The translations under genes and the position numbers were made by a program. The notes under the pieces are model-generated. The model saw only the letters and a program-made list of their open reading frames with translations. It did no database searches and was not told the origin of the DNA. Positions 19,197-28,421 of a DNA stretch of 64,000 nucleotides are shown piece after piece (within the stretch, counting starts at the first letter, position 1; the number at the start of each line of letters is the position of its first letter). Location: assembly GCF_004357995.1 (NCBI RefSeq), contig NZ_SMTK01000006.1, positions 1 through 64,000 of the forward strand. The letters run 5' to 3'. This stretch comes from Arthrobacter crusticola. Lineage in GTDB: Bacteria; Actinomycetota; Actinomycetes; Actinomycetales; Micrococcaceae.

Positions 19197-19271
19197 ATGA
19201 GCAAGCGAGCACGCAAGCGCCGCGACCGTAAGCGCGGAGGCGCTAACCACGGTAAGCGTCCCAACACCTGA
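19197..19271 (+). CDS. 50S ribosomal protein bL37 (24 residues)
   Basis: A tiny, very basic ORF (24 codons, about half Arg/Lys) begins MSKRARKRRDRKR and ends GANHGKRPNT. This matches the actinobacterial-specific large-subunit protein bL37, first recognised in mycobacterial ribosome structures. It has an excellent AAGGAGG ribosome binding site 7 bp upstream and an intrinsic terminator 16 bp after the stop, so it is a compact monocistronic gene. Automatic annotation often misses it because of its size. Confidence 0.93.
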   Translation: MSKRARKRRDRKRGGANHGKRPNT

Positions 19272-19286
19272 TCGTTGGAACACAGC

Positions 19287-19323
19287 AAAAGACCCCCGGC
19301 CTTCCGGCACGGGGGTCTTTTTC
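19287..19323 (+). terminator. Intrinsic terminator of bL37
   Basis: The stem AAAAGACCCCCG/CGGGGGTCTTTT with a loop of about 11 nt, followed by a T-run, is a classical Rho-independent terminator. The A-tract on the left arm gives a U-run on the other strand as well, so it may also serve the convergent rsrA transcript. Confidence 0.9.
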
Positions 19324-19338
19324 TGTCTGCGGCCGGGC

Positions 19339-19599
19339 CTAGTGCCCGGCGGTCTTCAGCTGGCCGATCCGCTCGAGGATATTGTCCTTCAGCGAGGTCG
19401 GTGCCGTCTCCCTGCAGGAGCGCTTCACGACCTCCCGGATGACGCACTCGAGGTCGTACTCCTTGGCGCACTCGGCGCAGCTGTCGAGGTGCGCCTTGAT
19501 CTCTACGAGGTCCTTGTGCGAGAGCTCGCCGTCAAGGTAGTCGTACAGCTTCTCGATCCGCGCATCGGGGCAGTCCCCCAACTCTTCGCAATCCTTCAT
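19339..19599 (-). CDS. rsrA: Zinc-binding anti-sigma factor, RsrA family
   Basis: The 86-residue product carries the ZAS motif H-x3-C-x2-C as [12 protein letters not shown] and an upstream cysteine ([21 protein letters not shown]). In Streptomyces RsrA and mycobacterial RshA, these residues bind zinc and form disulfides under oxidative stress, releasing the sigma factor. The ATG overlaps the SigR stop (ATGA), so sigma and anti-sigma are made in step. A short Cys/Arg-rich helix ([11 protein letters not shown]) and an amphipathic tail follow. It should hold SigR inactive in the reduced cytoplasm. Confidence 0.93.
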   Translation of the reverse strand: MKDCEELGDCPDARIEKLYDYLDGELSHKDLVEIKAHLDSCAECAKEYDLECVIREVVKRSCRETAPTSLKDNILERIGQLKTAGH

Positions 19600-20270
19600 T
19601 TCGCACTCTCCTGTTTCGTGCCCTTGACACCCTCCACCGCGGCCGGGGTGCCGAGCCCCCGCTCCAGCGCGTACTCCGACAGGAGGTCGCGCAGCAGCTT
19701 TCGCCCGCGGTGCAACCGGGACATCACCGTCCCGATGGGCGTATTCATGATTTCTGAGATTTCCTTGTACGCAAAGCCTTCGACGTCCGAGAAGTACACC
19801 GCGAGGCGGAACTCCTCCGGGATCGACTGGAGCGCGTTCTTAATGTCCGAGTCCGGCAGGTGGTCCAGCGCCTCGGCCTCGGCCGACCGCAGACCCGAGG
19901 AGGTGTGTTCTGCCGCCTTGGCCAGCTGCCAGTCCTCGATCGTGTCCGAATGCGACTGCAGCGGCTCCCGCTGGCGCTTCCGGTAGAGATTGATATAGGT
20001 GTTCGTCAGGATCCGGTACAGCCAGGCCTTGAGGTTCGTTCCCGGCTTGTACTGGTGGAACGCCGAGAACGCCTTGGTATAGGCCTCCTGCACCAGGTCC
20101 TCGGCGTCGCTGGGGTTGCGGGCCATGCGCATGGCCGCCGAGTACAACTGGTCGACGTACTGCATGGCGTCCCGCTCGAAGCGGGCCTTGCGGTCTGCGT
20201 CCGATTCCGTGGATACGTCCAACTGGTCATTTTCGGTCGAGCTGCTGCCCGCCGGAGCTGTTGTATTCAT
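19596..20270 (-). CDS. sigR: ECF RNA polymerase sigma factor, SigR/SigH type (thiol-oxidative stress)
   Basis: The product of about 224 residues has sigma region 2 ([20 protein letters not shown], then [20 protein letters not shown]) and region 4 ([40 protein letters not shown]). These features and the adjacent RsrA place it with Streptomyces SigR and mycobacterial SigH, which direct thioredoxin, mycothiol and protein quality genes. I use the ATG at 20270; an in-frame TTG at 20387 would add 39 residues, and longer SigR isoforms are known in relatives. The promoter upstream fits its own consensus, so it is probably autoregulated. Confidence 0.94.
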   Translation of the reverse strand: MNTTAPAGSSSTENDQLDVSTESDADRKARFERDAMQYVDQLYSAAMRMARNPSDAEDLVQEAYTKAFSAFHQYKPGTNLKAWLYRILTNTYINLYRKRQREPLQSHSDTIEDWQLAKAAEHTSSGLRSAEAEALDHLPDSDIKNALQSIPEEFRLAVYFSDVEGFAYKEISEIMNTPIGTVMSRLHRGRKLLRDLLSEYALERGLGTPAAVEGVKGTKQESAK

Positions 20271-20423
20271 TGGGGGAAAGTCTACGCGCCCGTTGCTGGG
20301 CGCCGCCGAGCGGCGCCGCTGCTCCAGCGTAACGTTCAGCTGGAATCCCGGCGCGAGCTGTTCCGAAACACTTGCAGGTGTACCCAATGTGCCCCCGTCC
20401 GTCGATTTCGCTTACTCAGATGG

Positions 20424-20449
20424 AACCCCGGCAGGCGCCGCCTTATTCC
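20424..20449 (-). promoter_or_regulatory. SigR-type autoregulatory promoter
   Basis: On the minus strand GGAAT (20449-20445) is followed by exactly 18 bp and GTT (20426-20424). This is the SigR/SigH consensus GGAAT-N18-GTT. The predicted start of transcription near 20416 lies upstream of both candidate sigR start codons. It implies positive autoregulation of the sigR-rsrA operon. Confidence 0.8.
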
Positions 20450-20637
20450 ACCGGCTCCCCCGGCACTGTGAGGGAACACCGCGGAGCACATTTTTCCGGC
20501 GGGATCACCCCCTGCCGGTACGGCGGCGGGCGGATCGCCTCGCACGTCCAAAAGTGCAAAACTAGACGCAGCGTGCTTCGTAAGTTCCGAATCATCATGA
20601 ACACCGGCGCCGGTGCGCCGGCAACCAGGAGGCTCTT

Positions 20638-21186
20638 GTGACCCTTGTCCGCGTTATCGCCCGACCACTGACCGCCAGCAGCTTCGCCTTCTCGGGGGTG
20701 GACCGGCTGCGGAGCGCAGGAAAAAGCGCCGAGCAGCTCCAACCCGTCCTGACCCGGCTGGGCAAGGCCGTCCCCTCCCTGGCCCCGGTGACCGCTGACG
20801 CCAAGCGGGTCGCCCAGGTCCTGGGCGGCGTGCAGCTCGGCGCGGGCATCCTGCTCGGTCTCGGACGGTTCTCCCGGGTCGCCGGCACGCTGCTCGCGGT
20901 CTCCGCCGCGGCCAACACGCTTGTCGATTTCAAGTCGGCCGACTCCTCGACTCCGGCAGCCCGCAAGGAACGCCGCGGCCAACTGCTGCGCAACCTCTCC
21001 CTCGTGGGGGCGGCGCTGCTGGCCTCCGTTGACACCAACGGCCGCCCCGGCCTGGCCTGGCGCGCGGAGCACTTCGCCTCGGGTGCCAAGAAGAACGCGG
21101 TGGGGATCAGCAAGGACGCCCGCAAGCAGCTGAAGAAGGCCGACCTCGCCGTCCGCCGCACCGCCGCCGACGTTGTGGGTTCCTAA
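20638..21186 (+). CDS. DoxX-family membrane protein
   Basis: The 182-residue product has the DoxX signature region ([20 protein letters not shown]), a hydrophobic stretch [26 protein letters not shown] and a later [18 protein letters not shown] basic cytoplasmic tail follows. DoxX proteins are four-helix membrane proteins linked in some actinobacteria to redox homeostasis. Start is GTG behind CCAGGAGG. It is divergent from the sigR operon across a 250-bp (or 370-bp) region holding the SigR promoter, and aroA follows 5 bp after its stop, so it may be the first gene of doxX-aroA-rsgA. Confidence 0.85.
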   Translation: MTLVRVIARPLTASSFAFSGVDRLRSAGKSAEQLQPVLTRLGKAVPSLAPVTADAKRVAQVLGGVQLGAGILLGLGRFSRVAGTLLAVSAAANTLVDFKSADSSTPAARKERRGQLLRNLSLVGAALLASVDTNGRPGLAWRAEHFASGAKKNAVGISKDARKQLKKADLAVRRTAADVVGS

Positions 21187-21191
21187 CCTCC

Positions 21192-22541
21192 ATGACCCAT
21201 CCTTCTGCCGGGACCGCCGAGCCTCAGCTATCTCACGACGCCTGGCCGGCCCCCCGGCCCGCCGCGCCCGTCGACGCCGTCATTGAGGTTCCGGGCTCCA
21301 AGTCCCTGACCAACCGCTACCTCGTACTGGCGGCCCTGGCCGACGGGCCGTCGACCCTGCGCAACCCCCTCCACTCCCGCGATTCGGCGCTCATGATCGA
21401 CGCCCTGCGTGCGCTCGGCGCAACGGTCACCGAGATCGGGGGGACCGGGCGGTTCGGGCCGGACCTGCACGTGGTCCCCTTTCCGCGGGAGCGCCGGGAG
21501 CGGCGGATCGACTGCGGACTGGCCGGAACGGTGATGCGCTTCGTGCCGGTGCTGGCGGCGCTGCAGGAGGGCGCCACCGCGTTCGACGGCGATCCGCACG
21601 CCCGCCGGCGCCCCATGGGTGCCACCATCGGTGCCCTGCGCGGCCTGGGGGTCTCCGTCGAGGACGGCGGCGCCGGCGCCCTTCCCTTCACCGTCGACGG
21701 CCGCGGCGCCGTCGAGGGCGGGCACCTGGCGATCGACGCCGGTGCGTCCTCGCAGTTTGTCTCCGCACTGCTGCTGGCCGGGGCGGCGTTTACCCGGGGG
21801 CTCCACCTCGAGCACGCCGGCGGCAGGCTGCCCAGCCTCGAGCACATCGCGATGACGGTGAAGGTGCTCCGGAGTGTCGGCGTCGACGTCGATGACAGCG
21901 TCCCGATGTCCTGGCGGATCAGCCCCGGCCCGATCCGCGCCTTCGACATCGCCATCGAACCGGACCTTTCCAATGCCGGGCCGTTCCTCGCCGCCGCGGT
22001 GGTCACCGGCGGCAGGGTGACCATCCCGAACTGGCCGGCGGAGACCACCCAGGTGGGCGACGCGTGGCGGCAGATCCTTCCCCGCCTGGGCGCCTCGGTG
22101 GAGCTGGCCGGCGGCGCCCTGACGGTCACCGGCGGCCCGCGCATCACCGGCGGGGATTTCGCCGACACCAGCGAACTGGCGCCGACGGTGGCCGCGCTGT
22201 GCGCCCTCGCCGAGACCCCTTCGACCCTGAGCGGCATCGCCCACCTGCGGGGTCACGAGACGGACCGGCTGGCGGCCCTGGTGCGGGAGATCAACGCCCT
22301 GGGCGGGGACGCCGAGGAAACCGCGGACGGCCTCCTCATCCGGCCCGCTTCCCTTCACGGCGGTGTGTTTTCCACCTACGACGACCACCGCATGGCCACG
22401 GCCGGCGCGGTGATCGGCCTCGCCGTCGACGGGGTCCTCGTCGAGAACATCGCCACCACGGCCAAGACGCTGCCGCAGTTCCCCGACCTGTGGGCGCAGC
22501 TCGTGGCCACGGCGCGCACCGGGGACTCCCCGGGTGACTGA
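21192..22541 (+). CDS. aroA: 3-phosphoshikimate 1-carboxyvinyltransferase (EPSP synthase)
   Basis: The 449-residue product shows the EPSP synthase signatures. These are [19 protein letters not shown] (shikimate-phosphate and PEP binding), [44 protein letters not shown], and near the C terminus [22 protein letters not shown] and [14 protein letters not shown]. The enzyme joins PEP and shikimate-3-phosphate in aromatic amino acid synthesis. The gene overlaps rsgA by 8 bp. The doxX/sigR-aroA-rsgA order is conserved in related actinobacteria. Confidence 0.97.
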   Translation: MTHPSAGTAEPQLSHDAWPAPRPAAPVDAVIEVPGSKSLTNRYLVLAALADGPSTLRNPLHSRDSALMIDALRALGATVTEIGGTGRFGPDLHVVPFPRERRERRIDCGLAGTVMRFVPVLAALQEGATAFDGDPHARRRPMGATIGALRGLGVSVEDGGAGALPFTVDGRGAVEGGHLAIDAGASSQFVSALLLAGAAFTRGLHLEHAGGRLPSLEHIAMTVKVLRSVGVDVDDSVPMSWRISPGPIRAFDIAIEPDLSNAGPFLAAAVVTGGRVTIPNWPAETTQVGDAWRQILPRLGASVELAGGALTVTGGPRITGGDFADTSELAPTVAALCALAETPSTLSGIAHLRGHETDRLAALVREINALGGDAEETADGLLIRPASLHGGVFSTYDDHRMATAGAVIGLAVDGVLVENIATTAKTLPQFPDLWAQLVATARTGDSPGD

Positions 22542-23667
22542 GGCCGGCAACCGGAGGGGCTCCCGGGCCTGGGACGAGTCCGACGTGCGGATCCGCCCCA
22601 ACAAGAAGGGGTCCCGCCCCCGCACCAAGAACCGCCCGGCCTACGAGGACGCCGTCACCGGCAGGATCGTCACCGTCGACCGCGGCCGCTACACCGCCGT
22701 CGTCGACGAGGACACCCCCGACGAGCGGCTCATCGTCGCCGCGCGGGCCCGCGAACTGCGCCGCAGTGCCGTCGTCGCCGGCGACCTGGTGGCGCTCGTC
22801 GGAGATCTCTCCGGCGGCCCTGACTCCCTGGCGCGTCTGGTGCGCGTCGAGGAGCGGCGCACCGTGCTGCGCCGCAGCGCGGACGACACCGACCCGGTGG
22901 AGCGTGTCGTGGTCGCCAACGCCGACCAGCTGGTCATCGTCGTCGCCGCCGCCAACCCGGAACCGCGCACCGGATTCATCGACCGCGCGCTGGTCGCCGC
23001 CTACGACGCCGGCATCCGCCCCCTGCTGTGCGTCACAAAGGCTGACCTGGTAGACCCTGCGCCCCTGCTTGCGAACTACGAGCACCTCGACCTGCGGGTG
23101 GTGATCAGCAGGACCGCCGCCGACACCGGCGGCATCGAGGCCACCTCCGACGACGGCGCCTCGGCCCGGCTCTCCGGCGGTGCCATCAGCACCCTACGGG
23201 AGGAACTCGACGGGCAGGTCAGCGTGCTGCTGGGCCACTCGGGGGTCGGCAAGTCCACCCTGGTCAACGCCCTCACGGGCTCCACGCGCGCCACCGGAGG
23301 GGTCAACGCCGTCACGGGCCGCGGCCGCCACACCTCGTCCTCGGCCGTTGCGCTCAAGGCCGCCGGGTCCGCCCCCGGCACCTGGATCATCGACACTCCC
23401 GGCATCCGGTCCTTCGGACTGGCCCACGTCGACCCCGACCGGATCCTCCAGGCCTTCCCCGACCTTGAACCGGGCACCGTCGACTGCGAACGCGGCTGCC
23501 TGCACGACTCCAACGCCGTGAACTGCGGCCTCGACGGGTGGGTGGCCAGCGGCGCCGCCGGCGAATCAGGGCCGGTGCGCCTTGCCTCCCTGCGGCGCCT
23601 GCTCGGCGCCGGGTCCACGGACTCCCGCCAGGCGGCCCAGGAGGCGAAGGAACTGGGAAGCCAGTGA
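22534..23667 (+). CDS. rsgA: Ribosome small subunit-dependent GTPase A
   Basis: The 377-residue product has an OB-fold N terminus and a circularly permuted GTPase domain in the order G4 (CVTKADLV near 168), G1 ([16 protein letters not shown] near 235) and G3 ([10 protein letters not shown] near 286). A C-terminal zinc-knuckle region ([14 protein letters not shown]) follows. RsgA assists late maturation of the 30S subunit. It starts with a GTG inside the aroA 3' end. Its basic N-terminal extension ([15 protein letters not shown]) is usual in actinobacteria. Confidence 0.95.
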   Translation: MTEAGNRRGSRAWDESDVRIRPNKKGSRPRTKNRPAYEDAVTGRIVTVDRGRYTAVVDEDTPDERLIVAARARELRRSAVVAGDLVALVGDLSGGPDSLARLVRVEERRTVLRRSADDTDPVERVVVANADQLVIVVAAANPEPRTGFIDRALVAAYDAGIRPLLCVTKADLVDPAPLLANYEHLDLRVVISRTAADTGGIEATSDDGASARLSGGAISTLREELDGQVSVLLGHSGVGKSTLVNALTGSTRATGGVNAVTGRGRHTSSSAVALKAAGSAPGTWIIDTPGIRSFGLAHVDPDRILQAFPDLEPGTVDCERGCLHDSNAVNCGLDGWVASGAAGESGPVRLASLRRLLGAGSTDSRQAAQEAKELGSQ

Positions 23668-23823
23668 AGCCTGTTAGACTTGACGAAGTTGTTGTGTTGC
23701 GCATTGAATTTCTGGCCTTGAATCCTCCTTTCGGAGTTCGAAAGCTGTTTTGATAAGCGAAAACGAACACCACGACGAGCGCACCGGATTACGGGGCGTC
23801 TCTCACAAGGTAAGGATCCAAAA
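23668..23823 (+). promoter_or_regulatory. Promoter and untranslated leader of cspA
   Basis: This AT-richer 156-bp stretch separates rsgA from cspA. A TTGACG hexamer near 23681 is a plausible -35 element, with ATTGAA 17 bp on as a weak -10. The remaining leader of roughly 110 nt before an AAGGATCC-type ribosome binding site resembles the long leaders of cold-shock mRNAs, which often control translation by folding. Leader function is an inference. Confidence 0.45.
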
Positions 23824-24027
23824 ATGGCTACAGGTACAGTGAAATGGTTCAACGCTGAAAAGGGCTTTGGTTTCATCGCTCCCGAAGACGGCGGCGCCGA
23901 CGTGTTCGCACACTTCTCCGCAATCAATTCGAACGGCTTCCGTTCACTCGAAGAAAACCAGAAGGTCAACTTCGAGACCACCCAGGGACCCAAGGGCCCC
24001 CAGGCTGAGAACATCACCGTTCTCTAA
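23824..24027 (+). CDS. cspA: Cold-shock protein, CspA family
   Basis: The 67-residue product is a single cold-shock domain with both RNA-binding motifs: RNP1 ([11 protein letters not shown]) and RNP2 (DVFAHFSAI). The start is the standard [13 protein letters not shown]. It binds single-stranded RNA/DNA as a chaperone. Its codon use is the biased kind expected for a highly expressed gene. A hairpin terminator follows. Confidence 0.97.
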   Translation: MATGTVKWFNAEKGFGFIAPEDGGADVFAHFSAINSNGFRSLEENQKVNFETTQGPKGPQAENITVL

Positions 24028-24076
24028 GGTTCCCTTCCTCCGGGATTGCAACCTCCGGCCGCGCTAAGCGGCCGAA

Positions 24077-24118
24077 CCAAGGGTCACCGCTGCGGCATCC
24101 GCCGCCGGTGGCCCTTGG
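24077..24118. terminator. Terminator between cspA and the formamidase gene
   Basis: The arms CCAAGGGTCACCG and CGGTGGCCCTTGG, with an inner GCGG/CCGC, form a strong hairpin with minor mismatches. It lies between the convergent cspA and formamidase genes and may serve both. Confidence 0.75.
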
Positions 24119-24153
24119 CCGTTAATGGCTCCCGGTGGAGGCCGGGGGCTCTC

Positions 24154-25410
24154 CTACGTGTTGTTCGACCGCGGCGCGCCCATGCCGGCGTTCACCCGGT
24201 GCGGGCCGGCCGCCGAGGGACGCACATCGAAGTCGAAGATCGCCGTCGGAATGTAGACCGTCGAACACGAGTTGGGAATGTCCACCACGCCTGACAGCCT
24301 GCCCTCGATCGGCGCCGATCCCAGCAGCAGGTAGGCCTGCTCGGGGCTGTAGCCGAACTTCGTCAGGTAGTCGATGGCGTGAAGGCACGCACGCTGGTAG
24401 GACAGGTGCGAGTCGAGATAGTGCTGCTTGCCGTCCAGGGTCACCGACGTGCCCGAAAACGCGATCCACTCGCTGTACCGGGGGTCCACGATGCCCGGCA
24501 TAAAAATTGCGTTCTCGCTCACGCCGTAGGTTTCCATGCCTCCCTTGATGACATCGACCCGAAGGTCAACGAAGCCGCCCATCTCGATCGCACCGCAGAA
24601 GGTGATCTCGCCGTCGCCCTGGGAGAAGTGGAGATCGCCCAGCGAGAGGTTCGCGCCGTCGACGAACACCGGATAGAAGATCCGGGTGCCCTTCGAGAGG
24701 TTCTTGATGTCCTGGTTGCCGCCGTTCTCCCGGGGCGGTGCCGTGCGCGCGGCCTCCCCCGCCACCCTCTCGAACTCCGACGCCGGCAGGCTGCCGAGCA
24801 CCGCCTCCCGCGGTTCCGGCGGCAGCGCGAGCGGCGGCACGCGGTTGGGGTCCGTGGCGATCAGGTCGCCTTCGCGCTGGTTCCACTTCGCCAGCAGCTG
24901 CGCCGAGGGCGCTGTGCCCATCAGGCCGGGGTGGATGAGCCCTACATAGGACACCTCCGGCACATGCCGCGAGGTTGCCACCTGGCCCGTGAAGTCCCAG
25001 ATCGCCTTGTAGGCGTCAGGGAACTGGTCGGTCAGGAACCCGCCGCCGTTGTTCCGGGCGAAAATGCCGGTGTAGCCCCACCCCTGCCCGGCCAGCGGCC
25101 CGGAGTCCTCCTGCGGAATCGGTCCGACATCGAGAATGTCGACGACGAGGAGGTCTCCCGGCCTCGCTCCTTCGACGGCGAAGGGCCCGCTGAGCTTGTG
25201 GACGGTAAGGAGCGGGGCGTTGAGGATGTCGTCGGCGGAGTCGTCGTTGACAATGGCGCCGTCGAACCACTCACGGCAGTGGACCCTGAACGAATCACCG
25301 CGCCTCACCGTGGCGACCGGCGGAATTTCCGGATGCCACCGGTTGTGTCCGACCTTCTCCTGGTCTTCGAATTTTCGCGTCGAATCGAGCGGGAATATAA
25401 CGTCAGGCAT
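24154..25410 (-). CDS. fmdA: Formamidase (acetamidase/formamidase family)
   Basis: The 418-residue product belongs to the FmdA_AmdA family, which hydrolyses formamide (or short amides) to ammonia. The family's conserved stretches are present: HNRWHPEIPPVATVRRGDSF, FDGAIVNDDSADDI, GARPGDLLVVDILDVGP, HPGLMGTAPS, the long acidic region GDLHFSQGDGEITFCGAIEM, and IPNSCSTVYIPTAIFDFDV. Length agrees with characterised FmdA (about 410). The ATG at 25410 follows GGAGGAG. It lies downstream of a zinc-ribbon gene and an amide channel gene on the same strand, a classical amide-utilisation cluster used for nitrogen supply. Confidence 0.93.
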   Translation of the reverse strand: MPDVIFPLDSTRKFEDQEKVGHNRWHPEIPPVATVRRGDSFRVHCREWFDGAIVNDDSADDILNAPLLTVHKLSGPFAVEGARPGDLLVVDILDVGPIPQEDSGPLAGQGWGYTGIFARNNGGGFLTDQFPDAYKAIWDFTGQVATSRHVPEVSYVGLIHPGLMGTAPSAQLLAKWNQREGDLIATDPNRVPPLALPPEPREAVLGSLPASEFERVAGEAARTAPPRENGGNQDIKNLSKGTRIFYPVFVDGANLSLGDLHFSQGDGEITFCGAIEMGGFVDLRVDVIKGGMETYGVSENAIFMPGIVDPRYSEWIAFSGTSVTLDGKQHYLDSHLSYQRACLHAIDYLTKFGYSPEQAYLLLGSAPIEGRLSGVVDIPNSCSTVYIPTAIFDFDVRPSAAGPHRVNAGMGAPRSNNT

Positions 25411-25451
25411 TTGAACTCCTCCGATATCTGGATCTGGCCGCACCCCGGAAA

Positions 25452-25742
25452 CTAGGGCCGCGGCAGTTTCTGGTGAAGCGGATGGGACGAATAGGACGGG
25501 GTCCTGCGTGAATTCGCCGACGGCAGCGTCCCGGTCACCACCTGCGGTTCCGACGCACTGCGGTGGGTTGAATCGATCAGTGAAAAGGCCGCCGTGCCGG
25601 TCCTTGAAAGGTGGGGCGCGCTGATCTTCCGCCGCGCCTCCGAACCGCAGGTGGGGCAGGCCTGGGCGTCCGCTGCTGCTTCCATAGGACGGATCACTTC
25701 GAATGCTGCGCACTGCGGACAGGAATACTCATAGATGGGCAT
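25452..25742 (-). CDS. fmdB: FmdB-family zinc-ribbon protein
   Basis: The 96-residue product starts MPIYEYSCPQCAAFEVIRPM and has a second CPTCG pair, forming the small zinc ribbon of the FmdB family. A low-complexity Ser/Thr/Pro tail follows. FmdB was proposed as a regulator of formamidase in Methylophilus, which fits the position between the amide channel and formamidase genes. It is 41 bp upstream of fmdA and 31 bp downstream of the channel gene, so all three probably form one transcript. Confidence 0.85.
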   Translation of the reverse strand: MPIYEYSCPQCAAFEVIRPMEAAADAQACPTCGSEARRKISAPHLSRTGTAAFSLIDSTHRSASEPQVVTGTLPSANSRRTPSYSSHPLHQKLPRP

Positions 25743-25773
25743 AGGGCACACCTTTCTTTTGGGTGATCGACAC

Positions 25774-26409
25774 TCAGGCCGGCGACACAGCCGCCCCCTC
25801 CTCCGACCTCTTTCCGCGCGGGATGCCTTTCCGCCCGAGGAAGAGGCCTGCCGCCAGGGCGGCAACCGCCGCAACCGTCACCAGCAGGGCAAGCCCCGCG
25901 TTCGTCTCGTACCTGCCCACCAGCAGGAAGAACGCCGGAACCGTCCCGGTGATGTGGGCGACGAAGATCGTGAACCAGCCGGTGGCATAGGTCAGGGATT
26001 CCCGCCCGAGGGCCAACAGGAGGAAGAACAGGAACCAGAGAACGGCCCACGTCAGCCAGATGACACCGAAGACGGGGTCCCCAACGAGGGTGAACTGGAG
26101 TGCGCCGATCACAACGGCACAGGCGGCAACGAAAAGCGAGAACCAGCCAAGGCCCTCACCGCTGACCCCCGTGACCTGGAGTATCCCAACGTAGAGGTAG
26201 GTAAAGCCGAAGAGATACAGACCGGCAGCCCCGAAAATGGTGGGCAGGTCATTATTGGCCTGAATGAGGATGATGGTTGGAAAGACAACCTGCATCGTCC
26301 CGACAAAGAAATTGAGAATGGCCGCGGATTTACCGGGGACTACCCCGATAAGCATTAGCCCGTTGATGAAGAGAACCGCGCCCACGTATAGCAAACCAAC
26401 GCTGCTCAT
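25774..26409 (-). CDS. AmiS/UreI-family amide or urea channel
   Basis: The 211-residue integral membrane protein begins MSSVGLLYVGAVLFINGLML. It has six or seven hydrophobic segments, including FFVGTMQVVFPTIILIQAN and YLFGFTYLYVGILQV, which are hallmarks of the AmiS/UreI family. The charged C-terminal tail (GRKGIPRGKRSEE) is cytoplasmic. Family members let short amides or urea through the membrane. Being first in the amiS-fmdB-fmdA order, it probably imports formamide. The ATG at 26409 follows GGAGCGCC. Confidence 0.9.
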   Translation of the reverse strand: MSSVGLLYVGAVLFINGLMLIGVVPGKSAAILNFFVGTMQVVFPTIILIQANNDLPTIFGAAGLYLFGFTYLYVGILQVTGVSGEGLGWFSLFVAACAVVIGALQFTLVGDPVFGVIWLTWAVLWFLFFLLLALGRESLTYATGWFTIFVAHITGTVPAFFLLVGRYETNAGLALLVTVAAVAALAAGLFLGRKGIPRGKRSEEGAAVSPA

Positions 26410-26754
26410 GGCGCTCCGTCGCGATACCAGGAGTGGACAGAGATACAAGGCGACTATTCCCGGCCGCCTCGGCGGGGATCCGGAAACAGCGGACGACATC
26501 AGAAGAATTACGTTGTGACGGCGAGCCTAGTCCTGCCCCCCAGGAGTGTCGACACCGGCCCGGCGGCCGCGCCCGGCGTGGACCGCCGGATAGGCGGCGG
26601 ATATAATATGCAGCCCGCCTGTGCGCCGATTTGGGGAATGGAGAACGCGGGGCGCCTCCCGGACAGGCAGGCTGAAATCATTCCCGGCCATCCGGGCAGA
26701 GCCGGGCCCCGGCGCCTTTCCGGGTAATGGCCCCGGAAGCGATAAGTTGAAGGC
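26410..26754. other. Divergent intergenic region, no gene recognised
   Basis: These 345 bp separate the amide cluster from hisN and must hold both promoters. A TATAAT hexamer occurs at about 26601-26606 on the plus strand (gcggaTATAATatg), a good -10 candidate for hisN, without a clear -35. Short open frames here have no recognisable product. Confidence 0.4.
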
Positions 26755-27564
26755 ATGAACCTCGTCCAGAGCTACAACGATGACCTGCGCCTTGCCCACG
26801 TGATGGCGGACTCGGTCGATGACCAGACCATGTCCCGGTTCCGGGCGCAGGACCTCCGCGTAGAGACCAAGCCCGACCTCACCCCGGTCACCGACGCCGA
26901 CCGGGCGGCGGAGGAATCCATCCGCAGTCAGCTCTCGCGCGTGCGCCCGCGCGACGCCGTGCTGGGCGAGGAGTTCGGGAGCACCGGGTCGGGGTCGCGG
27001 CGCTGGATCATCGATCCGATCGACGGAACCAAAAACTTCGTGCGCGGCGTGCCCGTCTGGGGCACGCTGATCGCCCTCGTGGACGAAGGACGGCCGGTTG
27101 TGGGCCTGGTGAGCGCCCCGGCGCTGGGCAAGCGGTGGTGGGCAGCCGAAGGCACCGGTGCGTTCATGGGCAAGTCCCTGGCGGCCGCAACCCGCCTGCG
27201 GGTCTCGAACGTGTCCCGCCTCGAGGACGCCTCGCTTTCCTATTCGAGCCTCTCTGGGTGGAAGGCGCGTTCGGCCCTGCCGGAGTTCGTCAACCTCACC
27301 GAGCGGGTCTGGCGCACCCGCGCCTACGGGGACTTCTGGTCGTACTGCCTGGTGGCCGAGGGCGCCGTCGACATCGCCTGCGAACCCGAACTAAACCTTC
27401 ACGACATGGCGGCCCTGGTGCCGATCGTCACCGAGGCCGGCGGACGGTTCACCTCCCTCGACGGCACCGACGGCCCCTACGGCGGCAACGCACTGGCCAC
27501 CAACGGCACGCTCCACAGCGAGGTGCTCCGGATGCTCAACCCGCAGATGGACGATCTTCTCTGA
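26755..27564 (+). CDS. hisN: Histidinol-phosphatase, inositol monophosphatase type
   Basis: The 269-residue product has the metal-site motifs of the IMPase superfamily: GEEFG (Glu72-73), [14 protein letters not shown] (Asp87, Asp90) and a C-terminal [15 protein letters not shown]. The overall sequence is of the actinobacterial HisN type, which dephosphorylates histidinol phosphate in histidine synthesis and replaces the HisB phosphatase domain. Other members act on inositol phosphate, so specificity rests on family resemblance. It starts 10 bp after an AAGCGAT-like weak ribosome binding site. Confidence 0.88.
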   Translation: MNLVQSYNDDLRLAHVMADSVDDQTMSRFRAQDLRVETKPDLTPVTDADRAAEESIRSQLSRVRPRDAVLGEEFGSTGSGSRRWIIDPIDGTKNFVRGVPVWGTLIALVDEGRPVVGLVSAPALGKRWWAAEGTGAFMGKSLAAATRLRVSNVSRLEDASLSYSSLSGWKARSALPEFVNLTERVWRTRAYGDFWSYCLVAEGAVDIACEPELNLHDMAALVPIVTEAGGRFTSLDGTDGPYGGNALATNGTLHSEVLRMLNPQMDDLL

Positions 27565-27629
27565 CGGGCGCACCCCAGGGGCCACCGGCCGGTCCGCGCA
27601 GGCCCGCCCCGGCGCGCAGCGGACCCCGA

Positions 27630-28379
27630 ATGGACCCGGGCCGCCGGCGCTCGCTAGCTGCCGGGTACCTCACCGGCGCCGGCCGCTACGACCGCGTCCG
27701 CCCGTCCTACCCCGAGCAGATCCTGGAGTGGCTGATCCCGCCGGGCGCCGCCTCCGCCGCCGACCTCGGTGCCGGCACCGGGATCTTCACCCGGATGCTG
27801 CTCGACCACGGGCTCACCGTGACCGCCGTCGACCCCTCGGCCGACATGCTCTCCGTGCTCGCTTCCCGCCTGCCCGGTGCGGCCGTGCTCACCGGGACCG
27901 CCGAGACCACGGGGCTGCCCGGCGCCTCGGTGGACCTGGTCACCCTCGCCCAGGCCTGGCACTGGGTCGACCCCGCGGCGGCCGCGGCAGAGGCCGCCCG
28001 CATCCTCGCGCCGGGAGGCACGCTCGGGGTCCTGTGGAACCAGCTCGACGTCGGCCTGCCCTGGGTCCACCGCCTCTCGCGCATCATGCACGCCGGTGAC
28101 GTCTACTCCCCCGGGTACCGGCCCGGCTTCGGGCCGCTCTTCACCCGGCCCGAACCCATGAGGGTGCGCTGGACCCAGGAGCTGGACCCCGCCGGCGTGG
28201 TCGACCTGGCGAAGTCCCGCAGCTATTACCAGCGCGCCTCCGAAGCCACCCGGGCCCGGCTCGAGGCCAACCTCCGGTGGTACCTCCACGACTATCTCGC
28301 GTTTGAACCCGACGCGGTCATCTCGCTGCCCTACTTCACCTACGCCTGGCGGGCCAGGGCTCACGCGACCTCCCCATAG
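27630..28379 (+). CDS. Class I SAM-dependent methyltransferase
   Basis: The 249-residue product has motif I ADLGAGTGIFTRMLLDHG, the acidic strand TVTAVDPSADML, and [21 protein letters not shown] followed by LAPGGTLGVLWNQ. These place it in the Methyltransf_11/UbiE-like group. The N-terminal GAGRYDRVRPSYPEQ is frequent in fungal and actinobacterial trans-aconitate or small-molecule methyltransferases. I use the ATG at 27630, because the open frame upstream is a shadow of hisN. Substrate unknown. It starts 65 bp after hisN and ends 32 bp before mntA. Confidence 0.85.
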   Translation: MDPGRRRSLAAGYLTGAGRYDRVRPSYPEQILEWLIPPGAASAADLGAGTGIFTRMLLDHGLTVTAVDPSADMLSVLASRLPGAAVLTGTAETTGLPGASVDLVTLAQAWHWVDPAAAAAEAARILAPGGTLGVLWNQLDVGLPWVHRLSRIMHAGDVYSPGYRPGFGPLFTRPEPMRVRWTQELDPAGVVDLAKSRSYYQRASEATRARLEANLRWYLHDYLAFEPDAVISLPYFTYAWRARAHATSP

Positions 28380-28400
28380 CGTTACGGGTCGCCGAAGCCC

Positions 28401-28421
28401 TATATTTAGGTATGCCGAAAT
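28401..28421 (+). promoter_or_regulatory. Candidate leaderless promoter and metal-regulator operator of the manganese importer
   Basis: TATATT (28401-28406) would place transcription start at or next to the ATG at 28412, giving a leaderless mRNA. The palindrome ATTTAGGTA|TGCCGAAAT (28404-28421, 7 of 9 positions matching between arms) overlaps the -10 and start codon. It resembles operators of DtxR/MntR-family repressors. A DtxR-family gene is the last gene of this operon. Both readings are inference from sequence. Confidence 0.5.
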
